Assembly (NCBI RefSeq): GCF_965137005.1
Contig: NZ_CBCRXM010000012.1
Coordinates: forward strand, 1-64,000
DNA from: Sphingomonas_O antarctica
GTDB taxonomy: Bacteria > Pseudomonadota > Alphaproteobacteria > Sphingomonadales > Sphingomonadaceae
Length of the DNA: 64,000 nucleotides
Reading direction: 5' to 3'
Of this stretch, positions 1 to 8,297 are shown piece after piece. Every line of letters begins with the position of its first letter. Positions within the stretch are counted from its first letter, which is position 1. The translations under genes and the position numbers were made by a program. The notes below the pieces were generated by a model. It was given only the letters and a program-made list of their open reading frames with translations, searched no databases and was not told where the DNA came from.

Positions 1-2
1 AT

Positions 3-43
3 GGCCTGCTTCGCTACGCCCTACGGGCTCCGCTGCGCAGGCC
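3..43. repeat. imperfect inverted repeat at window edge
   Basis: The arms GGCCTGC (3-9) and GCAGGCC (37-43) are exact reverse complements, with further partial pairing (GCCC/GGGC) inside. It lies just past the stop codon of the minus-strand gene at 49-354, so it could be a 3' end structure for that transcript. No T-run follows, so it is not a convincing intrinsic terminator. Confidence 0.4.
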
Positions 44-48
44 ATTGC

Positions 49-354
49 TCAACCCGCGCTCATGCGCAACAACAACGCCGAGACTCTAATCGTAACCGGA
101 TGAAGGTTGGGGGTCAGGTCATGGCGATCATATATCCACACTTCCTGCCCTTGAGCATCAAGCGTCGTGATGTTGGGGGCACCAAACGCCTCTGCAACGT
201 CCAGCTGCGTTGTCTGCCCAACATGCAACGTCATCTGAGCCATGCCGTGAGTCAGCGAATTGGGGTCGTCACGATCAATCGGCTTTTCGCGAGCCGCAAC
301 GGTCGTGGCACAAAGCGCAGCAGCTGCTACTGCTAAGATAAAACTCTTCATCAT
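49..354 (-). CDS. small secreted protein, BamE/SmpA-like motif, possibly truncated
   Basis: This encodes 101 aa with an N-terminal hydrophobic signal (MKSFILAVAAAALCATTVAA) and no convincing lipobox. The segment LHVGQTTQLDVAEAFGAPN followed by QEVWIYD matches the general pattern G-x-T-x(n)-V-x(n)-G-x-P-x(n)-W-x-Y of BamE/SmpA-type outer-membrane lipoprotein folds. The last 25 residues after WIYDRH look unlike that family, and the proteins I recall continue with further beta strands. The gene may therefore be frameshifted or truncated near its 3' end. The first two codons are both ATG. It stands alone, downstream of an 86-bp gap with no recognisable gene. Confidence 0.55.
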   Translation of the reverse strand: MMKSFILAVAAAALCATTVAAREKPIDRDDPNSLTHGMAQMTLHVGQTTQLDVAEAFGAPNITTLDAQGQEVWIYDRHDLTPNLHPVTIRVSALLLRMSAG

Positions 355-440
355 TAGTCCCCTGATGTATTTTGGTAATCGGGAATTATCGGATTGTCAG
401 CAACAATTTAGCTGGCGCCGCGCAAACACGTCCCTGCAAC

Positions 441-1301
441 TCACCCCTTCGGAGCTGGATCCACCGCGAAATCGAACACGCGCGTCTTCAGCGCGCCGTT
501 CAAACTCTTGCCGCCGGCGCCGTCCTGCAGATCGAACAGAAAGCCGTATTCGCCGGGCGAGAGGGGCGCCGTGGGTGTCATGCGGAATACGCCGTCATCG
601 ACCTGATCGTAACTGAACGCGATGCGGTCGTCGTCCATCACGCCCGCCTTGCTGCCGTTCAACCCGAAGCTCGCCACCGGAATTTCGCGGCGGGATCGCT
701 TGGCCGACAAGTGGATCAGCGAGAATTCGGTCGGGACGACGCCCCCGCCCAGCCCGGCGATGGTTGCCGTCCCGGAATTGGGCGCGGTGTAGAGATAGAA
801 GACCGGCACCTTGGCGCTCGTCCGGAAGCGCGCGGCGCTTTGCGGAACGACGACTTTCACGACCTTCGAAGCCACGCCGCCGGTGAGCAAGAATGCGATG
901 CGCCCGGTGCTTTTGGCCTGGTTCGCCTGAACCACGTCGAGCTTGATCATCACCGGATCGGCCCCAACCCCGGCTCCAACCGCGCCGACCAGCATGTACA
1001 GGCCCGCGGGATGCGGGGCGAGCGGATCGGCGGGAAAGATCACCTTCGCGCGATTGACCACGTTGGCGTTCGCCGCGTCGATCATCGCCATCAACACCGG
1101 CGTCGACACCCCCTGATGCTTCAAGGCGATCAACTGTTCGACCGAAATGTCGAATTTGGTCACCGACGCGCGCGTTTTGGCGATGATCACCTCATCGCCG
1201 AACCCCGCCGATTGCATCGCCAGCACGCCCGCATTGGTCAGCGTCTCCGCCGCGGCCGGGCTGGCGCACAGCAACGCCAGCGCCGTCAGATTCCGAATCA
1301 T
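441..1301 (-). CDS. conserved hypothetical secreted protein
   Basis: A 286-aa protein with a clear Sec signal peptide ending AAA-ET at about residue 19 (MIRNLTALALLCASPAAAET). The first mature part (about 20-75) is helical and resembles a short domain common in sphingomonad exported proteins, with repeated Val/Ile-rich segments such as FGDEVIIAKTRAS and LKHQGVSTPVLMAMI. The rest is mixed, Gly/Ala-rich and predicted extracytoplasmic. I recognise no catalytic motif. It lies 42 bp downstream of gatB on the same strand and could be read through from it, but nothing ties it to tRNA amidation. Confidence 0.7.
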   Translation of the reverse strand: MIRNLTALALLCASPAAAETLTNAGVLAMQSAGFGDEVIIAKTRASVTKFDISVEQLIALKHQGVSTPVLMAMIDAANANVVNRAKVIFPADPLAPHPAGLYMLVGAVGAGVGADPVMIKLDVVQANQAKSTGRIAFLLTGGVASKVVKVVVPQSAARFRTSAKVPVFYLYTAPNSGTATIAGLGGGVVPTEFSLIHLSAKRSRREIPVASFGLNGSKAGVMDDDRIAFSYDQVDDGVFRMTPTAPLSPGEYGFLFDLQDGAGGKSLNGALKTRVFDFAVDPAPKG

Positions 1302-1343
1302 GCGATCACTTTCCCCTTGCGAGGAACGGTCTCACCTCAACCC

Positions 1344-2801
1344 TCAGTTTCCAAGGATTTTCTTCAGCACGTCGTTGACGACCTTGGGATTGGCCTTGCC
1401 GCCCATCGCTTTCATCGTCTGGCCGACGAAAAAGCCGAACAGAGCCTCCTTGCCGTCGCGATATTGCGCGACCTTGTCGGCATTGGCATCGACCACGCCC
1501 TGCGCCGCCGCCTCGATCGCGCCGGTGTCGCTGGTCTGTTTCAGGCCTTCGCGCTCGACGATCGCGCCCGCGCCATCGCCGGTTTCGAGCATCTTTTCGA
1601 ACACCTGCTTGGCGAGGCTGCCGCTGAGCGTGCCGTCGCCCTGAAGCTTGAGCAATTCGCCCGCCTGCGCCGGGGTTACCGGCGAAGAATTGATGTCGCG
1701 ACCCAGGCGATTGAGCGCGCCGAACAACTCCGCCGCGACCCAGTTTGCCGCCAGTTTCGCATCGACACCTTCGGCCAACAGCGCCTCGAACCAATTCGCC
1801 GTGTCGACATCCGCCGTCAGCACGTCGGCGTTATAAGCGCTGATCCCCAAGTCATTGGTAAAGCGCGTCAGTTTTACATCGGGCAATTCCGGCAAGCTCG
1901 CCTTCGCCTCCGCGACGAACTCCTCGCTCAACTCCAGCGGCAACAGATCGGGATCGGGGAAATAGCGATAGTCGTGCGCATCTTCCTTCGACCGCATCGA
2001 GCGCGTCACGCCCTTGTCCGGGTCGAACAGCCGCGTTTCCTGAACCACTTTGCCGCCGTCGTCGATCAACGCGACCTGGCGCTTGGCCTCGAACTCGACC
2101 ACCGCCTGGATGAAGCGCACAGAATTGACGTTCTTGGTTTCGGTGCGTGTGCCGAGTTCCTCACCCGCGCGGCGTACGCTGACATTGACGTCGGCGCGCA
2201 TCGAGCCCTGCTCCATATTGCCGTCGCAACTGCCGACGTAGCGCAGCAACTGGCGCAGCTTGCGGACATAGGCTCCAGCCTCTTCGGGCGACGTCATTTC
2301 CGGTTTGGAGACGATTTCCATCAACGCGACGCCCGAGCGGTTGAGATCGACATAGGACATCGTCGGATGCTGATCGTGCATCAGCTTGCCCGCATCCTGC
2401 TCGACATGGATGCGTTCGATCCCGATCGTCTTGTCGCCCTCGTCGGTTGTGACGGTCAGCGAACCTTCGCCGACAAGCGGATGATAAAGCTGCGAAATCT
2501 GGTAACCCTGCGGCAAATCCGCATAGAAATAATTCTTGCGGTCGAACCTGCTCCAGCGATTGATCTGGGCGTCGATGGCGAGACCGGTGCGCACCGCCTG
2601 GCGGATGCATTCGCGGTTCGGCACCGGCAGCATGCCGGGCATCGCCGCATCGATCAGCGACACGTTGGTGTTGGGCTCGGACCCGAACGCGGTCGATGCG
2701 CCCGAGAACAGTTTGGCGTTGGAGGTGATCTGGGCATGGACTTCCAGCCCGATCACGACTTCGAATTCGCCGGTGGCGCCCTGTATGCGGTAGTTGCTCA
2801 T
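1344..2801 (-). CDS. gatB: aspartyl/glutamyl-tRNA(Asn/Gln) amidotransferase subunit B
   Basis: A 485-aa GatB, the tRNA-binding and kinase subunit of the GatCAB amidotransferase that converts misacylated Glu-tRNA(Gln) and Asp-tRNA(Asn) to the correct amides. The hallmark EVVIGLEVHAQ is near residue 15, followed by LPGMLPVPN-like, DLPQGYQISQ and MRADVNVSVR segments typical of the family. The C-terminal YqeY-like tail ends near MKAMGGKANPK. I start at ATG 2801 (MSNYRIQG) because AAGG lies 8 nt upstream; an in-frame codon at 2825 would add eight unconserved residues. gatA and gatC are not adjacent; a glycosyltransferase gene lies immediately upstream. Confidence 0.97.
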   Translation of the reverse strand: MSNYRIQGATGEFEVVIGLEVHAQITSNAKLFSGASTAFGSEPNTNVSLIDAAMPGMLPVPNRECIRQAVRTGLAIDAQINRWSRFDRKNYFYADLPQGYQISQLYHPLVGEGSLTVTTDEGDKTIGIERIHVEQDAGKLMHDQHPTMSYVDLNRSGVALMEIVSKPEMTSPEEAGAYVRKLRQLLRYVGSCDGNMEQGSMRADVNVSVRRAGEELGTRTETKNVNSVRFIQAVVEFEAKRQVALIDDGGKVVQETRLFDPDKGVTRSMRSKEDAHDYRYFPDPDLLPLELSEEFVAEAKASLPELPDVKLTRFTNDLGISAYNADVLTADVDTANWFEALLAEGVDAKLAANWVAAELFGALNRLGRDINSSPVTPAQAGELLKLQGDGTLSGSLAKQVFEKMLETGDGAGAIVEREGLKQTSDTGAIEAAAQGVVDANADKVAQYRDGKEALFGFFVGQTMKAMGGKANPKVVNDVLKKILGN

Positions 2802-2843
2802 CCGGCGTGCCTTAGTGGACGGCACCGCATTGGAAAATAGCCG

Positions 2844-3968
2844 TCAGACATTCCCTGGCGAAACGGCAGACATCGCCCGCTTGGCCGCGTCGCCGATCGT
2901 GCGCGCCCACGCCCCCCAGTTCAGGACGCTTTCGAACCGTGCGCGCGCCGCGACGGCAAATGCCTCGTATCGAGGCCGATCCGACCAAAGACTTTCGATC
3001 GCCCGCGCGATGTCCTGAGGTTCTGCATTCACCGGGAACAGCAGGCCTGTCCGCTGATCCTCGACGATGGTCGGGATCCCGCCGGCATTCGTGGCGATCA
3101 CCGGCACCGAATAGGCGGCGGCTTCGCAAAAAACGATCCCGAACGCCTCCGTCTCGCTCAGCACGATGAGGAAGGCGGCTTCGCGGTACAACCGGTCGAG
3201 CGTCGCGGCATCGACCGGATCGTCCTTGTCCAACCGGCCATGGACGTGAAGTCCGGGCTCACTGGCGATGCCCGGGTTGCTGCCGACGACGTCCAACACG
3301 CAGTCCGGGTGGCTCTGGCGGAGCAATCGCGTGATCGCGACCACTCGATCGCCGCCCTTGCGCTGCCAGTCGCTGCCGACGAACAACAGCTTCAGCGCGC
3401 TCTTGGGCAAGCGCTCAGGGCCGGGGTCATAAATGTTGGCGCCGAACGGGGCATGCTGCATCTTGCTGGCGAACTCCGGATAATGCCGTGCCGCATCGTC
3501 CGCTGCCCATTTGGAACTCAGGAAGACCGTGTCGATCCGCGCCAATGCGCGCCGCTGAATGGCATCGCCGCGCCGCTTGGTCCCATCACTCAAGCGCGCG
3601 TATTTCCCATAGTTGTCGAGCACCGTCGCATAAAGCGCGTCGCTGACGTGAAGGATGCGGCCCGCCCAGTCGAGATCGCTGACCTTGTGCGTTGCACCGA
3701 CCGAGACCAAAACGTCTGCGCGAGCCCGGCGCAACTGCCGCGCCAAATGCCACGCATACAGCTTTGTAATGGTGCGCATGCGAAACAGGTCGAACCCCAA
3801 TCGCACACAAAATTTGTTGGCGAACTGCATCGCCTGGTCGATCCGCGGCGTGTTGATCAGGATCGCATCGGGATAAGCCTCGGCAATCGCCGCCCAGGCG
3901 TGAAACGGCGTACCCGACCATTTTCGCACATCCGTCGGGTCATGGTTCGCTACTAACGCAAGGCGCAA
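2844..3968 (-). CDS. GT4-type glycosyltransferase
   Basis: A 374-aa retaining glycosyltransferase of the GT-B fold (Pfam Glycos_transf_1 type). The C-terminal half carries the LLFVGSDWQRKGGD donor-domain start, the E-x7-E motif (ETEAFGIVFCE) and the VPVIATNAGGIP loop characteristic of GT4 enzymes. The likely role is sugar transfer to a cell-surface glycan or lipid; donor and acceptor cannot be read from sequence. I choose TTG 3968 (LRLALVANHD) because GGGGGA lies 6 nt upstream and the residues match the usual first beta strand. A TTG at 3995 would add nine unlikely residues. It is encoded 42 bp upstream of gatB on the same strand, with no other surface-polysaccharide genes nearby. Confidence 0.85.
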   Translation of the reverse strand: MRLALVANHDPTDVRKWSGTPFHAWAAIAEAYPDAILINTPRIDQAMQFANKFCVRLGFDLFRMRTITKLYAWHLARQLRRARADVLVSVGATHKVSDLDWAGRILHVSDALYATVLDNYGKYARLSDGTKRRGDAIQRRALARIDTVFLSSKWAADDAARHYPEFASKMQHAPFGANIYDPGPERLPKSALKLLFVGSDWQRKGGDRVVAITRLLRQSHPDCVLDVVGSNPGIASEPGLHVHGRLDKDDPVDAATLDRLYREAAFLIVLSETEAFGIVFCEAAAYSVPVIATNAGGIPTIVEDQRTGLLFPVNAEPQDIARAIESLWSDRPRYEAFAVAARARFESVLNWGAWARTIGDAAKRAMSAVSPGNV

Positions 3969-4070
3969 CTGATATCCCCCAAATGCCCGAACCAAACCAA
4001 AACTGATCCATTATCGAACAGTGCCAACCTTCAGCACCAAGGTTTATTGTGCAAGTGCGAAATGGCCAGC

Positions 4071-5120
4071 TTACGCTCGCCCGATCAATTTTTGCGCCAT
4101 GCGGTCCGCCACGCGCGCCGGTGTATCGCCCGATGCTTCGCTTTCCGCCCAGATCGTTTCGAGCCGCTGAGGGATCAGGGCGATACGGCTTTCGACCTCG
4201 GCGCGGTCGCCCTGCCCCAGATATTCGAGCGCCACATTGATGATCCCCCCGGCATTGATCACATAATCGGGGGCAAACAATATGCCGCGCGCGTGCAGCC
4301 GATCCCCGTCATCGGGTGTCGCCAGCTGGTTGTTCGCGCCGCCGGCGACCACCGGCACGCGCAAAGCCGCGATGCTGTCGGCGGTCAGGATTGCCCCCAG
4401 CGCGCAGGGGCTCAGCACGTCCGCTTCGACGGCCAGAATGTCCGCTGCCGCAACCGCGGCACCGCCCAGTTCATCGGCCATCGCCTTGGCACGACCCGCC
4501 GACACATCCGCCAGGGTCAGGCGCGCGCCGTCCTTGGCCAGCAATCGCGCCAGTCCGCCGCCGACCGAGCCAACGCCCTGAATGGCAACGTGCCGCGCAC
4601 TCATATCGTCGCTGCCGAACGCCCGCCGGGCCGCCGCTTTGACGCCCAAATACACGCCCATCGCCGTATAGGGACCAGGATCGCCACCCGCTTCGCCACC
4701 CGCGACCGGCAGGCCGCTGACGAACTTCGTCTCCTTGCGCACCGCGACCATGTCGTCGGTCGAGATGCCGACATCTTCTGCAGTGATATAGCGTCCGCCC
4801 AGACTGTCGATCGCGCGTCCGAACGCGGCGATCATATCCGGTGTCTTGGTATTATTCGCGTCGGCGAGGATAACCGCCTTGCCGCCGCCCATGGGCAAGC
4901 CGGCCATGGCGTTTTTATAGCTCATGCCGCGCGATAAGCGCAGGACGTCGGTGATCGCGTCGCCCTTGTCCGCATAATGCCAGAAACGTGTCCCGCCCGC
5001 CGCCGGGCCGAGATGCGTCGAGTGAATGCCGATCACCGCGCTCAGGCCGCTGGCGCGGTCGTGGAACATGTGCACGCCTTCGTGCGCGTCGAAATCGGGG
5101 AAGTCCCAGACCGCCGCCAT
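4071..5120 (-). CDS. Leu/Val/Phe-type amino acid dehydrogenase
   Basis: A 349-aa member of the Glu/Leu/Phe/Val dehydrogenase family, which oxidatively deaminates a branched-chain or aromatic amino acid with NAD(+). The catalytic Gly-rich motif with the active-site Lys (GLPMGGGKAVI) is near residue 75, the ITAEDVG segment near 110, and the Rossmann fingerprint GVGSVGGGLA near 180. The conserved GGANNQL and YVINAGGIINV follow. The length matches leucine/valine dehydrogenases rather than the longer hexameric GDH. The start is ATG 5120 with AAGGA 8 nt upstream; longer open frames to 5195 would run through tRNA-His. Substrate preference is not decidable from sequence alone. Confidence 0.93.
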   Translation of the reverse strand: MAAVWDFPDFDAHEGVHMFHDRASGLSAVIGIHSTHLGPAAGGTRFWHYADKGDAITDVLRLSRGMSYKNAMAGLPMGGGKAVILADANNTKTPDMIAAFGRAIDSLGGRYITAEDVGISTDDMVAVRKETKFVSGLPVAGGEAGGDPGPYTAMGVYLGVKAAARRAFGSDDMSARHVAIQGVGSVGGGLARLLAKDGARLTLADVSAGRAKAMADELGGAAVAAADILAVEADVLSPCALGAILTADSIAALRVPVVAGGANNQLATPDDGDRLHARGILFAPDYVINAGGIINVALEYLGQGDRAEVESRIALIPQRLETIWAESEASGDTPARVADRMAQKLIGRA

Positions 5121-5150
5121 CGCGTAAATCCTTGATGCTATGAAAAGAAA

Positions 5151-5227
5151 TGGGGCGGACGAGGGGACTTGAACCCCCGACCCTCGGTACCACAAACCGA
5201 TGCTCTAACCAACTGAGCTACGACCGC
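5151..5227 (-). tRNA. tRNA-His(GTG)
   Basis: On the minus strand a full cloverleaf can be drawn: D-stem GCTC/GAGC, anticodon stem TCGGT/ACCGA with loop TTGTGGT (anticodon GTG, His), T-arm GGGGG-TTCAAGT-CCCCT, discriminator C73 and an encoded CCA. A G precedes position 1 (5228) and can pair with C73, as required for canonical tRNA-His. The acceptor stem GCGGTCG/CGTCCGC has one apparent U5-U68 mismatch. Confidence 0.95.
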
Positions 5228-5273
5228 CGCAGGATGGTCGCGGCCCTACGCGGCAGGCGGTGCACTGGTCAAG

Positions 5274-5909
5274 TCAAAGCCGTCCGCCGACGCGCATCGA
5301 CACGCCCAGCCCGCTCAATCGCCCGGCGTAAGCGCCGTCGCTGGTCAGCCGCAGCGTCAGCGCGACCGTGCCACCCGCATCCGTCAGGCGCGCCATCGCC
5401 GCATCGCCGTCGCAACGCAACGTCCCGCTCAACACCGGTGTGACTTGGGCATCGCCGAGCGGATACCGCATCGCCAAGCGCACACGTCCATCGGCGCGGG
5501 CGCACCGCGTGCCCGAAAAATGCACCGTCGCATCCTCGAGCACGAGGCGGTCGACCGGGATCTGGCCAGCGATAGCGGCGAGCGGCAGGCTGGCGGTCAC
5601 ATCGTCGATGCCGCGTCCGCCCGGCCACGCACTGATGGCCCCAACTCCCTCCACATTGGAGAGATCGATCCGCGCGCGGCCCACGAACAGCGGAAAGAAG
5701 TTCAACCGCACCGCGACGCGCCCTGCCGGCATCCCGCCGATCCGCGCATCGTCCAATGTGCCGCTCCACACTGAACCGCTTGCGCGACGCGCGGTGATCA
5801 TGTCGTCGAGACCGAACATCGGCAGCGCGAGTGCCAGCGGAAACAGCGCCACCAACGCCACCAACGCCGTGACGATACCACCCGCGATTTCGGCACTGCG
5901 GACCCTCAC
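5274..5909 (-). CDS. gspN: type II secretion system protein N
   Basis: A 211-aa GspN, the last gene of the gsp operon. It has an N-terminal membrane anchor (VTALVALVALFPLALALPMF) and a predicted periplasmic beta-rich domain with the family-typical ASGSVWSGTLDDA and VRLNFFPLF segments. GspN is an accessory inner-membrane protein found in a subset of type II systems. The start is GTG 5909, overlapping the gspM stop as GTGA, which implies translational coupling. The identification rests on position after gspM, size and topology plus the W-x-G motif; sequence conservation in this family is low. Confidence 0.87.
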   Translation of the reverse strand: MRVRSAEIAGGIVTALVALVALFPLALALPMFGLDDMITARRASGSVWSGTLDDARIGGMPAGRVAVRLNFFPLFVGRARIDLSNVEGVGAISAWPGGRGIDDVTASLPLAAIAGQIPVDRLVLEDATVHFSGTRCARADGRVRLAMRYPLGDAQVTPVLSGTLRCDGDAAMARLTDAGGTVALTLRLTSDGAYAGRLSGLGVSMRVGGRL

Positions 5910-6376
5910 TTGCCGCCTTTCAAAGTCGCATCCGCGCCGAGCGTTCCGTCGGCATTCGCATGCAGGTCGATCGTCGCGACGCGTAATCCCTGCCGTTCGA
6001 GCCCGGCCAACCAGCCGAACAGCGCAGGTGCCTTGGCGCTCGCGATGGCCAGCGACACGCCGCCGGTGCCGTCGCTGTCGACGCGGGTCAGCGTGAAGCC
6101 CGCGGCGCTGCCGGTCGAGCGCACCAGATCGATGGCGGACACCGTGCCGTGATAACCGCCACCGGCCCCGTCACGGAACGCCCGTCGCGCCGCGATCAGT
6201 CCTGCTTCGTCGCTGGCGGTGGCCAGTCGAGCTTCGGCACGAATGCGCGCCGCCGCCAGCGGCCGGGCAATGCCGAACCACAGGATCATCGCCGCCGCCA
6301 TTGCGAACATCACGCCGAGCAGGACGCGCTCACGTTGCGACCGTTCGCTCCAGAATGTTTTGAATTGCGCGATCAT
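5906..6376 (-). CDS. gspM: type II secretion system protein M
   Basis: A 156-aa bitopic inner-membrane protein: a short cytoplasmic N-terminus (MIAQFKTFWSERSQRERVLL) with the W-x-x-R-x-x-R-E-R-x-L-L pattern typical of GspM, one membrane helix at about 21-39 (GVMFAMAAAMILWFGIA), then a periplasmic ferredoxin-like domain. GspM pairs with GspL in the inner-membrane platform. ATG 6376 overlaps the end of gspL by 4 nt (ATGA). It is encoded between gspL and gspN as expected. Confidence 0.92.
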   Translation of the reverse strand: MIAQFKTFWSERSQRERVLLGVMFAMAAAMILWFGIARPLAAARIRAEARLATASDEAGLIAARRAFRDGAGGGYHGTVSAIDLVRSTGSAAGFTLTRVDSDGTGGVSLAIASAKAPALFGWLAGLERQGLRVATIDLHANADGTLGADATLKGGK

Positions 6377-7320
6377 GGCGCGCCCACCGTAAAGTCGCGG
6401 CTGGCGCGTCCGTCGGTCATCGCGGTCGGTCCGGCGCTTATCCGAACGCCCGATCCCGCCAGCCGTGCCTGAGCCTGATCGAGCGCCGCGGCGTTTTGCC
6501 CGCGCACGATCACGCGAAGCGCACCGGCGCCATCGACGCTCAGCGATGCGATCTCGGTTCCCGGGGTGGCCGCCACCGCCGCCACCGCCATCCCCGCCAA
6601 GGGCAAGGCACGCGGCGCACTTGCGGGCATCGCCGCCGCCGCGTTGGCGCGCTCGATCCGCTTCGCCGTCGCATCGATCCGCGCCACCGCGATCAATTCG
6701 ATCGCCACCGTCAGGATCAGCAGCACCACCGCCAATCGGCCCAGCCGCCGCGCCGCGACCCAATCGATCGTCCAGCGGCGGCTGCGTGCGAACGCTCCCT
6801 GACGCAGATCGACTTCGGGCGTCGCGACCGCCGCCGCGATCGCGTCATCGCGCTCCGCATCGCTCAGGATCGCGGGTGTGTCGCCGAGCAACTCGGCCAG
6901 CCCGCTTTCCGCGACATAAGCGCTCGTCGATGTCCGCACGATCGTCTCGTCACCGATGGTCGCCTGCACCGCGCCGTCTACCGGCCGGGTGAGCAGCAAT
7001 GCAGCAGGCACCACCGCATCGGGATCGACGCCTTCTTCGGCCAGGGTCGCGAGCAACGCCGCGACGACGTCGCGCTCGACCGCCACGACCGTCCGCCAGC
7101 CATCATCGTCCGCGCCGATCGCGACATGCAGCGCCTCGACCGGCGACAGGCTCGCCTCCCCGACGATCAGTCGCGCCGCGGCGCGCGCCTGTTTGTCGGT
7201 CAGGCCGGGCAATTCGACGCGGTGGACCGTTGCCAGCGCGCCCGGCAGCACCGCGACCACGCGCGAATCCGCCTCGCCAAGCTCGGTTTGCGTGCCATTG
7301 GGGAGCAGGACGAGGGTCAT
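6373..7320 (-). CDS. gspL: type II secretion system protein L
   Basis: A 315-aa GspL. The N-terminal cytoplasmic actin-like part (about 1-180) docks the GspE ATPase in this family; one membrane helix follows at about 190-210 (LAVVLLILTVAIELIAVARI), then a short periplasmic ferredoxin-like domain that binds GspM. It is shorter than the roughly 400-aa enterobacterial GspL, which is common in alphaproteobacteria. ATG 7320 overlaps the gspK stop by 4 nt. The identification combines topology, the LPG-x-L-A-x-V-x-R-V-E-L-P-G pattern and operon position. Confidence 0.92.
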   Translation of the reverse strand: MTLVLLPNGTQTELGEADSRVVAVLPGALATVHRVELPGLTDKQARAAARLIVGEASLSPVEALHVAIGADDDGWRTVVAVERDVVAALLATLAEEGVDPDAVVPAALLLTRPVDGAVQATIGDETIVRTSTSAYVAESGLAELLGDTPAILSDAERDDAIAAAVATPEVDLRQGAFARSRRWTIDWVAARRLGRLAVVLLILTVAIELIAVARIDATAKRIERANAAAAMPASAPRALPLAGMAVAAVAATPGTEIASLSVDGAGALRVIVRGQNAAALDQAQARLAGSGVRISAGPTAMTDGRASRDFTVGAP

Positions 7321-8297
7321 GTCGCCTCGCCATAGCCGCGCCGGACGAGTTTGGCAGGCTTCAATGCACCATCGATCAACGCATTTTCTTCATATTCCGC
7401 GTCGCCGTCGGTCACGCGCAGTTTCAGGCCGAACCAGCGCGACGTGACCTGCAACTGGCCCGCCGCGTCGCCCAGCGCGGCAAGCGCGGGCGACTGGCGA
7501 AATGTCGTGATGTCGGCCCACCCGGTCGTCGGACGGGCGGCGATGGCCCGCGCCGCCGCCGCAGGTTCGAGCGCGGGGCTCAACATCGCCAGCAACACCG
7601 CCTGGCGCTCGCTAATCGTGTTGACGTTGACCGGCGACAGGTCCGTCGTGGGCAGCGCACAGACATAGGGCCTGACGATGGTATAAATCTCGGGCGTCAC
7701 CCCGGCGACCGCGCGCAACTCGCTCATGTCCGCCATCAAGGTATTGGCGGTGCGATAAGCGGGCTTGAGCGACAGATACAGGTCGTCCTCCGCTCCGCCG
7801 GGCAGCGGTGCCGAATCACTATCGATCCAGTCCGCTGCCGCCGCCGCGACCTGGCCCGCATTGTTCGCGGGAATGCCGAGCAGCACCATCAGCCGGGTGA
7901 ATTGCGCCATCGCCTGGGGCCGTGCCGTAAGGCCGGTCGCCGCCTGGCCCATCACTAGCGAATTGAGGTTGAAGCAATTGCCCGCATCGTCGATCGTCGC
8001 CGCCGCGACGCCACGGTCGATCGGAAACCGCCGCTCGACGCCGTTCCAGTCACCCGCCAGCGTGGTGCGCGCGGCATCTTGATGGATCAGATCGCCGATC
8101 CGCCGCATCGCCAGCGCCTCTGCCGCATAGCCATAGGTCCGGGCCTGCGCCTGCCCCGATACATTCGACGCGAGCGCGGTCGCCAGCCGCAGCCGGTCCA
8201 CCGCCGCCGCCGCCAGCACCGCGAGAATAGCGACGAGCAGCAGCACTGACAGCAATGCCGCCCCGCGTTCTGCATCGGGAAAGCGCGGCTCCGTCAC
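7317..8297 (-). CDS. gspK: type II secretion minor pseudopilin GspK
   Basis: A 326-aa minor pseudopilin, about twice the size of the others as usual for GspK. The leader ends at ERG and the mature hydrophobic helix begins AALLSVLLLVAILAVLAAA; it lacks the Glu5 of other pilins, which is normal for GspK. The large globular domain contains the conserved CFNLNSL, DWIDSD and YRTAN-x-x-M-A-D-M-S-E-L segments. In known systems GspK caps the I-J-K tip complex of the pseudopilus. The start is GTG 8297, overlapping gspJ as GTGA. Confidence 0.95.
   Translation of the reverse strand: MTEPRFPDAERGAALLSVLLLVAILAVLAAAAVDRLRLATALASNVSGQAQARTYGYAAEALAMRRIGDLIHQDAARTTLAGDWNGVERRFPIDRGVAAATIDDAGNCFNLNSLVMGQAATGLTARPQAMAQFTRLMVLLGIPANNAGQVAAAAADWIDSDSAPLPGGAEDDLYLSLKPAYRTANTLMADMSELRAVAGVTPEIYTIVRPYVCALPTTDLSPVNVNTISERQAVLLAMLSPALEPAAAARAIAARPTTGWADITTFRQSPALAALGDAAGQLQVTSRWFGLKLRVTDGDAEYEENALIDGALKPAKLVRRGYGEAT

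Noticed and set aside
372..2840. An open frame of more than 800 codons on the plus strand across the hypothetical gene and gatB
   Set aside because: It is antisense to gatB, which has full family motifs; the product is Arg/His/Asp-rich low complexity typical of the reverse frame of a GC-rich gene.
5121..5195. An N-terminal extension of the amino-acid dehydrogenase
   Set aside because: It would translate tRNA-His sequence and lacks conservation; ATG 5120 has a good ribosome binding site.
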